Origin: Nostoc sp. NMS4
GTDB taxonomy: Bacteria > Cyanobacteriota > Cyanobacteriia > Cyanobacteriales > Nostocaceae
Assembly: GCF_017115095.1 (NCBI RefSeq)
Contig: NZ_JABXKI010000138.1
Coordinates: forward strand, 1 to 34,793
Reading direction: 5' to 3'
Length of the DNA stretch: 34,793 nt
The notes beneath the pieces are model-generated. The model made no database searches. It saw only the letters and a program-made list of their open reading frames with translations, and was not told where the DNA came from. Numbering within the stretch: the stretch's first letter is position 1; each line of letters starts with the position of its first letter. Of this stretch, positions 25,077 to 34,793 are shown piece by piece. The position numbers and the translations under genes were made by a program.

Positions 25077-25843
25077 CGTGATATTTGTAGGGCTAGATGA
25101 AGGGGTTGGTCAAGTAAAGGGCTAAAAAATGATTCATCTATTGCGATATGTTCTGGAGTCACACGCAATTCCTGTAAGATTGGCATCGTATTGAAGCCAG
25201 CTATTTTCAGAGCATTAAAGTAATCCTCAAGAGTTTTGTGAATCAATTGCACATTTAGCCAAGAACCATCTCGTTTCCAAATACGACCAGGAAACTGTTG
25301 ATCTCGCTTACTGAAGTAGCCTGTACCTTCAACTTGAAAATAAAATGGATATGCTGCCTCCCGCATATATGGAAAAGATGGATGGGGGACGCTGAATACA
25401 AATCGACCGCCCGGACGAAGAATGCGTGCGACTTCTGCCATACATTCTTGGGTCTGAGCAATTGTCAAATAGTTAAATAGAAACACTGCAACAACTAAGT
25501 CAATTTCGCCATCATCAAACTGCTTGAGATTGGTAGCACATCCTACTTGATAGCTAATACCCAATGCATCTTCTAATTCTTGCAAGTTTGCTGCTGCAAT
25601 CATGCCTTGGGAAAGGTCTATTCCATGTACCCATGCAGCACCACGTCGGCTTAGTTCTCGACTGCAATAACCTTCTCCACAACCTATATCAAGTACTCGC
25701 AGCCCAGCAACAGGCTGACAAAGCTCTAGTACAAAGGGGCGGGCTGTAAAGTCTGATAGTGAAGTAGGTTCTCCTCTAATCCACTCTGATGCTGTGTTAT
25801 TATATAAGTTTTTAGTTGAGTCTTTGTGATTCACATTTGACAT
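25073..25843 (-). CDS. Class I SAM-dependent methyltransferase
   Basis: The 256-residue protein has the Rossmann-type SAM-binding motif VLDIGCGEGYCS (about 50-61), an acidic residue ending strand 2 in HGIDLSQGM, FDDGEIDLVVAVFLFNYL as motifs II/III, and LRPGGRFVFSVPHPSF as the post-III strand. The C-terminal half has the aromatic-rich substrate region of ubiE/small-molecule methyltransferases. The ATG at 25843 gives MSNVNHKD; an in-frame TTG at 25933 would add 30 residues of low quality. The stop overlaps the start of the heme-oxygenase-like gene by ATGA. It is probably a small-molecule O-, N- or C-methyltransferase; the substrate is unknown. Confidence 0.9.
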   Translation of the reverse strand: MSNVNHKDSTKNLYNNTASEWIRGEPTSLSDFTARPFVLELCQPVAGLRVLDIGCGEGYCSRELSRRGAAWVHGIDLSQGMIAAANLQELEDALGISYQVGCATNLKQFDDGEIDLVVAVFLFNYLTIAQTQECMAEVARILRPGGRFVFSVPHPSFPYMREAAYPFYFQVEGTGYFSKRDQQFPGRIWKRDGSWLNVQLIHKTLEDYFNALKIAGFNTMPILQELRVTPEHIAIDESFFSPLLDQPLHLALQISR

Positions 25844-25933
25844 TTTTAAGTATTTATTTATACATAGATTTATGCTTGTCTTAATCAATTTAGTCCGACA
25901 AGACTGCAATAGTGGATGTATCTGTTTTAACAA

Positions 25934-26282
25934 TTAACAAGTTGCGTTAATAATGTTGATTTTACTGATTTTATTTTGCTTGTTAATTTTGCTTTTAAAA
26001 TCTATCTTTATCCATAAAAAATACTACTATTATTCTTATCTTGTTAGCTTCTTCAAATATAAACAGCTAAACTTAGATTTAACTTTATGAACTTGCGTTG
26101 TTACTTAGTTAACAGCAACTTTATATATAAATAGTTCGACTTTTAAACTCCAACTTTATCTATACTTTACTAATAAAGTTAGAATTGACTCTTTTAATCA
26201 AGCGAAGTAAGAGAAATAAAACAGTATATTTTACGAAGTATAAAGAGAATAACCTTGTTAATTTGTAATAGCCAGATTCGTT
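25934..26282. promoter_or_regulatory. Divergent control region with four copies of AACTTTAT
   Basis: This AT-rich region separates the methyltransferase operon from the oxygenase gene. The octamer AACTTTAT occurs at 26081-26088, 26117-26124 and 26152-26159, and in inverted form (ATAAAGTT) at 26173-26180. The first three are spaced 36 and 35 bp apart, between three and four helical turns. They may be operator sites shared by both transcription units; AT-rich chance recurrence cannot be excluded. No gene was seen here. Confidence 0.4.
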
Positions 26283-26345
26283 TTGAAAACGGAATGGCTT
26301 TGGATGTATGAGTTATTTAGCCGATTTAGAATAACGTTGGAAAAA

Positions 26346-27350
26346 ATGATGTTAGAAGAACTATTAGCAGAATCACCAGTGCGCGATCGCTTACAATATG
26401 AACGTGCGACCGCATTTTCTCAGCTTGGCGATCGCCTCTTTGATGAGCTTGCTGATAAAATTGCTACAAGGCGACAGTACCGACTACTGTTTGAACACAC
26501 ATTAAAGCCTGAGTTATTCCAACAAATCCGAATTGCTGCTGCGGGTTATATTTCAGCTTGTCTGAATAGTCCCATCATTCTTTCGGAAGCTGAAATGCTT
26601 GAACGACTATTAGAAGCAAGAAGTACTTTGCCGAACTACACCGGCACTGGTCTTTTGATGCCCAAGCGAGAATACATTTTGGCATTTAACCTCTTTCAAA
26701 AAAGTGTCGCCGAGGCTTTCTACCAACTAGGAGCAAATGACCTGATTGATGCAGTGGATTTACCAGTCAATCTCCGCATGGTCTATGGCAAGACTGATGC
26801 CAAGAAGTTGGGTTTGCCCTTCGCTAGCTCAAAATGCCATAGTGATGTTTGGGCTGGTGTTGCTGCTGATGCGACTGTAGTGGTTCTGCCACTATTTGGT
26901 GACATCGATAATATCACAATCGAAGCGGGTGAAATGCCCCGTGAAATGGAATTACAGTCTATGCATGTGATGTCAGACTTCGCTGAAGGTCGGGATATTC
27001 CGATGGTTGTCTCCTACACAGAAGCACAACTACAACACGGCACAATGTACTTTAATGATGCGCGTGGATTGCATCAAACAGTAAGAAGGAAAACTGAAGG
27101 TCTGAGAATTTCAGTAGATTTCCGGTTCCGCAGGAAATTTAATGAAGCTTACCGGGCAATGGTCGCACCTAATATTGGTGGTATTGAAGAAGATATGAGC
27201 GTGCCTTATGAAGACTGGCTGAAGGTTGGGAAAGAAACGCTAATTGTGTTTGATGAAACTGTTGAACAGGCTAAGAATAGACAGAATGCTGACGCTCCAG
27301 TTCCACTTTATACTCGCGGGTATCGCCTTTTAAATATGTTTAACTTTTGA
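26346..27350 (+). CDS. Putative Fe(II)/2-oxoglutarate-type oxygenase
   Basis: I chose the ATG at 26346, which has TTGGA five bases upstream, giving 334 residues. The frame is open to a TTG at 26283, and an ATG at 26304 is also possible. The N-terminal 100 residues are helical. The C-terminal half is a likely double-stranded beta-helix with the iron motif His165-x-Asp167 in KCHSDVW and the distal His243 in RGLHQTV. Arg254 in LRISVDF lies 11 residues further on, the usual place for the 2-oxoglutarate contact. It somewhat resembles StrG-type proteins of streptomycin clusters, but this is recall. It is encoded divergently from the methyltransferase/diiron operon. The reaction is unknown. Confidence 0.78.
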   Translation: MMLEELLAESPVRDRLQYERATAFSQLGDRLFDELADKIATRRQYRLLFEHTLKPELFQQIRIAAAGYISACLNSPIILSEAEMLERLLEARSTLPNYTGTGLLMPKREYILAFNLFQKSVAEAFYQLGANDLIDAVDLPVNLRMVYGKTDAKKLGLPFASSKCHSDVWAGVAADATVVVLPLFGDIDNITIEAGEMPREMELQSMHVMSDFAEGRDIPMVVSYTEAQLQHGTMYFNDARGLHQTVRRKTEGLRISVDFRFRRKFNEAYRAMVAPNIGGIEEDMSVPYEDWLKVGKETLIVFDETVEQAKNRQNADAPVPLYTRGYRLLNMFNF

Positions 27351-27370
27351 TTTGCAAAAATCTAAGCCAT

Positions 27371-27396
27371 AAAAAAGAGGTCTTTCTCGACCTCTT
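27371..27396 (-). terminator. Intrinsic terminator of the apc operon
   Basis: A perfect 8-bp stem AAGAGGTC/GACCTCTT has a 6-nt loop. On the minus strand the second arm merges into a run of six U residues. It begins 35 bp after the apcC stop codon. The plus-strand oxygenase gene ends 20 bp before it, so it may also work in that direction, though without a U-run. Confidence 0.85.
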
Positions 27397-27430
27397 ACCA
27401 ATTTCCTAAAATAATGTTCTATTTACAGAA

Positions 27431-27637
27431 TTACAACAAACCAGTATTAGCACCTTGCTTACCAGTTGCCAGTTCTACCTTGATGATTGTTCCACCTGCT
27501 TTTTGAATGCGTTGCTGTTCGCGGAACCAGTTTTCATAAGGAACTAGCTTAGTGAAGTAAGTATTTTGCAGTTCGCGTTGGGTACGAATTCGGGTTTGGC
27601 TGGGAACTAGAGCAGTAATTTTAAACAAACGGGACAT
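27431..27637 (-). CDS. apcC: Allophycocyanin core small linker (LC 7.8)
   Basis: This 68-residue linker caps and stabilises allophycocyanin trimers in the phycobilisome core. It is a single CpcD-like domain (MSRLFKITALVPSQTRIRTQ ... IKVELATG) of normal length. It is preceded by AGGAG at an 11-nt distance. It lies 222 bp after apcB, a gap that contains a long-range inverted repeat, and is followed by a strong terminator. Confidence 0.97.
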   Translation of the reverse strand: MSRLFKITALVPSQTRIRTQRELQNTYFTKLVPYENWFREQQRIQKAGGTIIKVELATGKQGANTGLL

Positions 27638-27713
27638 ATTTTGAAAATCTCCTGTATACCTTGTGAAAACTTTTTTATCTCAAAATCTTGAGTGCAAATC
27701 TTTTAATCATTCA

Positions 27714-27820
27714 AAGGCTGGAAATCAAACATCAATACTAGACCACCAACACTCATCACTGATAATTTACCAAGATAAGCAATACAACGTTCTAGCACTC
27801 ACGGCTGATTTCCAGACCTT
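27714..27820 (-). promoter_or_regulatory. Long-range stem in the apcB-apcC spacer
   Basis: AAGGCTGGAAATCA (27714-27727) pairs with TGATTTCCAGACCTT (27806-27820): 14 base pairs with a single bulged A, closing a loop of 78 nt. In the minus-strand transcript it sits after apcB and before apcC. No U-run follows, so it is more likely an RNA processing or stability element, or an attenuator, than a full terminator. Confidence 0.6.
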
Positions 27821-27859
27821 AATAAAGCCGCACCTAAATTCTTAAGCGCAAACTAGTTC

Positions 27860-28348
27860 TTAGCTTAAGCCAGAGGAGATATAGTCTAAGTAAACGCCCA
27901 TTTCCTTACCAGCATCAGAACCTACCAAACTGGCGGTTACTTCTTTGATTGCTTGGATAGCTTGCACGGTAGCACCAACGGGAACGCCCAAGGAGTTGTA
28001 GGTTTCCTTCAAGCCATTGAGTACGCGCTCATCTAGGATGGAAGGATCGCCAGCTAACATAGCGTAGGTAGCATAGCGGAGGTAGTAATCCAAATCGCGG
28101 ATGCAAGCAGCATAGCGGCGAGTGGTGTACATGTTGCCGCCTGGACGGGTGATGTCAGAGTATAGCAAAGATTTTGCTACAGCTTCTTTAACGATCGCAG
28201 CAGCGTTAGCGCTGATGGTGCTAGCAGCACGTACCCGTAGTTCGCCAGTAGCGAAGTAGCCTTTTAGCTTTTCTAAAGCAGAAGAGTCAAGGTATTTACC
28301 TTGAACGTCTGCGGAGTTAATGACAGCGGTAATTGCGTCTTGAGCCAT
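27860..28348 (-). CDS. apcB: Allophycocyanin beta subunit
   Basis: This globin-fold phycobiliprotein of 162 residues pairs with ApcA in the phycobilisome core. It binds phycocyanobilin through Cys82 (counting Met) in [15 protein letters not shown]. Asn72 in [10 protein letters not shown] is the position that is gamma-N-methylated in this family. It has an AAGGAA Shine-Dalgarno sequence and follows apcA by 65 bp in the same operon. Confidence 0.98.
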   Translation of the reverse strand: MAQDAITAVINSADVQGKYLDSSALEKLKGYFATGELRVRAASTISANAAAIVKEAVAKSLLYSDITRPGGNMYTTRRYAACIRDLDYYLRYATYAMLAGDPSILDERVLNGLKETYNSLGVPVGATVQAIQAIKEVTASLVGSDAGKEMGVYLDYISSGLS

Positions 28349-28413
28349 GTTGTTAATTCCTTATTTCCAACCGTATTGCAATACTTCTGTTTAAGTAGGT
28401 AAACAGCTTTACC

Positions 28414-28902
28414 CTATCCTAGAAGGGCACCAACTAGGTAGTCGAAGTAGCCAGCAGCTTCACTAGCGTCATCACCAGAGAGCAATGATGAAGATCCATT
28501 CTTCAGCCCACGGATACCTTCAGCAACACCATCGATAGGAGTTCCCAAGGACTTGTACAGTTCACGGGCACCAATAACACCAATTTCTTCGATGGGGGTG
28601 ACATCACCAGCAACGATACCGTAGGTAACGAGGCGGAGGTAATAATCTAGGTCACGCAGACAAGTAGCAGTCAATTCTTGACCGTAAGCGTTACCACCAG
28701 GAGACACAACATCAGGACGCTTTTGGAACAGTTGATCGCCAGCTTGCTTAACGAGCCGTTCACGATTTTCTGACAAAACTTGAGCAATCCGCACACGGCG
28801 CTCACCACTTGCAACAAAGGACTTGATCCGATCTAACTCACCAGGGCTGAGGTAGCGGGCTTCTGCATCAGCATTCACGATAGCTTTCGTGACAATACTC
28901 AT
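28414..28902 (-). CDS. apcA: Allophycocyanin alpha subunit
   Basis: This 162-residue phycobiliprotein carries its phycocyanobilin on Cys81 in [14 protein letters not shown] and forms the alpha-beta monomer with ApcB. It is the first gene of apcABC, with a good GGAGGA Shine-Dalgarno sequence 8 nt before the ATG. Its promoter should lie in the spacer after apcE. Confidence 0.98.
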   Translation of the reverse strand: MSIVTKAIVNADAEARYLSPGELDRIKSFVASGERRVRIAQVLSENRERLVKQAGDQLFQKRPDVVSPGGNAYGQELTATCLRDLDYYLRLVTYGIVAGDVTPIEEIGVIGARELYKSLGTPIDGVAEGIRGLKNGSSSLLSGDDASEAAGYFDYLVGALLG

Positions 28903-29350
28903 TAATGGATTCCTCCAATACGAATGAAACCAGGATTTGATTAAACTGGTGCGACTTTGAGTTTGGTTTACTGAGTTTGTTTTATCGTCTTTTTAAATAC
29001 AACAGTTTCACAACTGCTACGGCTAAAAAATTACGAGTTTGCTTGAGTCAACATAAGTACACAAGCTTTCAAACTCAGCTACCTTCCGCAAAACATTTTC
29101 CGGCATTCTGTTGAGCATTTATGACTGCTCTTAATACTTTGTAATATTGCTTTTCAGAATTTACTGTTTTAACTGCAATCTGAGAGCGGTATTACGAAAG
29201 GTTAAGAAGGGGACAGGGGAAAGGTTACAGGACATTAGGAGTGCTGAGTTAGGAGTTAGGAGTTAGGAGTTAAGAGTTTTGTTTATCTCCTTGTCCCCTT
29301 GCCTCCCCTGCCTCCCCCGCTCCCTGCTCCCTGCCCCTACCCCCTACTCC
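28903..29350. other. apcE-apcA spacer: apcABC promoter region plus repeats
   Basis: The half next to apcA (28903-29190) is non-repetitive and should carry the apcABC promoter and a long leader; no clear -10/-35 pair could be assigned. The half next to apcE holds a GAGTTAG heptamer array (29246-29276) and a C-rich tract with CTCCCTGC repeats. AAGGGGACA near 29209 can pair with TGTCCCCTT near 29292, a possible end signal for apcE transcripts. Confidence 0.6.
29246..29276. repeat. GAGTTAG heptanucleotide tandem array
   Basis: Three exact copies of GAGTTAG are followed by GAGTTAA and a partial unit, in the spacer between apcE and apcA. Confidence 0.9.
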
Positions 29351-33233
<3,883 letters not shown>

Positions 33234-33764
33234 ATGCACAAGAGTTCTAAATTTAACTATTTATTCAATGTTACTTTGTCTGCGATCGCAATTATTTTAG
33301 CTGTTACTCCGGCAAATGCGCTTCCAGAACAAAACATCAGCACCGTTGTGAAGTGGGCAAAGACTAGACCTCAACTACCAACTCTGAGATACAACAGCGA
33401 AGCCCACGGCTACGAGGGTACAAAGGGAAATTTATACTTTTATGCTGATGTCACTTCTCAAAATGGGACAGTGACTAAAGAAGGCATAACTGTGAGTGGT
33501 GACTTAAGCATCAAATTCACCACAAAAAATGTCAAAGCGGTGAAACTGTTACAAAATATTTATAATTCTAATATTGCTAATGACTTCCAGAAGTCTAGGT
33601 ATATCACCAAAGTTGGACGTGACCAGTTTTATCGTGGGCAAAAGTTTGCTTACATCACGGCGGCGGTGCAAGGTGGGTCATCATTGCAGATAATTCCCTT
33701 GAATAAGTTGCAAGAGTTTATAGATAATGCCAAATATTGCCAAACCAATCAATGCGACGTTTAA
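33234..33764 (+). CDS. Secreted protein of unknown function
   Basis: The 176-residue protein has a clear signal peptide with predicted cleavage after Ala29 (AVTPANA-LPEQ). The mature part is about 147 residues, basic, and has Tyr/Gly-rich beta-strand segments (RYNSEAHGYEGTKGNLYFYA). It ends with two cysteines (AKYCQTNQCDV) that could form a disulfide. No family was recognised. It is probably periplasmic or extracellular. AGGG lies 9 nt before the ATG. It stands alone between apcE and a convergent gene. Confidence 0.82.
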   Translation: MHKSSKFNYLFNVTLSAIAIILAVTPANALPEQNISTVVKWAKTRPQLPTLRYNSEAHGYEGTKGNLYFYADVTSQNGTVTKEGITVSGDLSIKFTTKNVKAVKLLQNIYNSNIANDFQKSRYITKVGRDQFYRGQKFAYITAAVQGGSSLQIIPLNKLQEFIDNAKYCQTNQCDV

Positions 33765-33860
33765 TTAGGGATTTCCAAGAAATAAACTAGCCACAGAGAC
33801 GCAGAGAACACAGAGAGAGGAGAAATAAAGAGGATTTTTGTGTCAGTTTTGGGATATTTT

Positions 33861-34610
33861 TTATTTGGAAGTCTCTTTAGTCTGTAGCCTGTAATTTACA
33901 TAAGCATTATCAGTAAACAAAGGCACACAATCACTAACATTGTAGGCGGCGGACAGTTCAACATCTGACTCAAAACCTTTTTCAATCAACTCTTTACCAG
34001 AACTGCATTTTTTCAAGTACCCTAGTAAATCCTGCTGGAAAGCCTGAAATGTTGTCACAGCGACTTCGGCTTCTGGTGATAGACTGCCATCTAAATAACT
34101 GAGAATTGCCCCAGCACCAATTAAATCTTCAAATGCAGGGCGTAAACTACCATCTTCTTTCCACCTTTCACCGGCAGGAATCACAGCAATTTTACTACCA
34201 TACTTTTGAGCAAACTGCGCCACAGCTTGGCAATTTCGCAAGCAGCCAGCCAAAGTTGGTGTATTCCCTGTATGTAAAGTCAGAAAAGAACCATTAGGTG
34301 AAGGTAAAACTAGTCTAGTTCCAGCAGGAATCTGAGCCACCGATTTGGGCGAGAGAGAATATCCTGTTATAGTCCAACGTTGTCGATGACTTGCCAACTC
34401 TGCTCGCACTGATTTGGCATAATCTATGACAGATTCATCTCTCATGGCGTAGGGAAAAATTATCGCGCCGTTGTTGGTGGCAATTTCTACGCAGGTAGAA
34501 AAAGAGAGAACGTCAACTATTACAATTACATCACTGATGGGAGCGAGTTGAGCAACTCCTTGTTGTCCCCACTCACAGCGTAAATTAAACTCTGATTGAT
34601 TGTAAATCAT
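33861..34610 (-). CDS. comB: 2-phosphosulfolactate phosphatase family protein (ComB-like)
   Basis: The family hydrolyses 2-phosphosulfolactate in archaeal coenzyme M synthesis. Cyanobacteria carry homologues although they are not known to make coenzyme M, so the true substrate is uncertain. The protein shows the conserved VIVDVLSFSTCVEIA, LVLPSPNGSFLT, IAVIPAGERW and FEDLIGAGAIL segments, with an Asp and several polar residues that would bind Mg2+ and phosphate. The ATG at 34610 (MIYNQSEFNLRCEW) gives 249 residues; an in-frame TTG at 34631 would add seven. Neither has a clear Shine-Dalgarno sequence. Confidence 0.88.
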   Translation of the reverse strand: MIYNQSEFNLRCEWGQQGVAQLAPISDVIVIVDVLSFSTCVEIATNNGAIIFPYAMRDESVIDYAKSVRAELASHRQRWTITGYSLSPKSVAQIPAGTRLVLPSPNGSFLTLHTGNTPTLAGCLRNCQAVAQFAQKYGSKIAVIPAGERWKEDGSLRPAFEDLIGAGAILSYLDGSLSPEAEVAVTTFQAFQQDLLGYLKKCSSGKELIEKGFESDVELSAAYNVSDCVPLFTDNAYVNYRLQTKETSK

Positions 34611-34793
34611 TGGTGCGATCGCAAAAGACAATATGAGGTTCTACCGATCCCCTTATGAGAAAAAACTATTTTAACTGAAAAAAAGAGCTAAAAATCAACA
34701 ATAATGTATAGCTACAACTTAAGCATGACAAAGGGTTAGAGACTTTAGATTTTGTTGACAAACAACGAGGATATACTAAAAGATTTGCTATAG

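Noticed and set aside
29207-29345. Small ORFs in the C-rich tract after apcE
   Set aside because: They are low-complexity frames made of CTCCCTGC-type repeats, with no start signal or protein-like composition.

Overview
This window comes from the chromosome of a filamentous, probably heterocyst-forming cyanobacterium (Nostoc/Anabaena type). The evidence is a complete allophycocyanin core locus (apcE, apcA, apcB, apcC) whose ApcE carries four linker repeats, frequent HIP1 palindromes (GCGATCGC), heptanucleotide tandem repeats between genes, and an H-NOX protein very close to the studied Nostoc one. No rRNA, tRNA, CRISPR array or intact transposase gene was seen.

Layout. Positions 1-3500: a small cyanobacterial hypothetical protein, then trpC and lpdA, all on the minus strand. 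4028-8095: a SWIM zinc-finger protein and an orphan TpsB/ShlB-type outer-membrane transporter, separated by a 180-bp MITE-like element. 8497-12856: a two-component cluster with two tandem receiver-kinase hybrids on the minus strand and a divergent NarL-type regulator. The 1.1-kb gap between them holds remnants of at least one more decayed histidine kinase/receiver gene. 12964-15280: a lipid-A-disaccharide-synthase-like protein, a small ORF overlapping it by ATGA, and a solitary HsdR-N-like nuclease domain protein.

15849-20433: a two-gene operon of large membrane proteins without signal peptides. The first has Ig-like domains, one membrane segment and a seven-bladed WD40 propeller; the second has Ig-like domains, one membrane segment, three more Ig-like domains and a Pro-Thr tail. 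I know of no described function for this pair, and it is one of the two best candidates for an undescribed system. 20581-21783: ftsW.

22024-24034: an H-NOX/HNOBA-kinase operon (nitric oxide or redox sensing). 24342-27350: a methyltransferase and a CADD-like heme-oxygenase-fold diiron protein, overlapping by ATGA, divergent from a putative Fe(II)/2-oxoglutarate oxygenase. Four copies of one octamer lie in the shared upstream region. This looks like a small-molecule tailoring locus and is the second main candidate.

27431-32656: apcC, apcB, apcA and apcE on the minus strand, encoding the phycobilisome core. A long-range stem lies between apcB and apcC and a clear intrinsic terminator follows apcC. 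33234-34610: a secreted protein of unknown function and a ComB-family phosphatase.

The intergenic DNA is rich in dispersed palindromic repeats. One repeat exists both with and without a nested 54-bp palindromic insertion, and another is present twice, once next to a truncated ORF.
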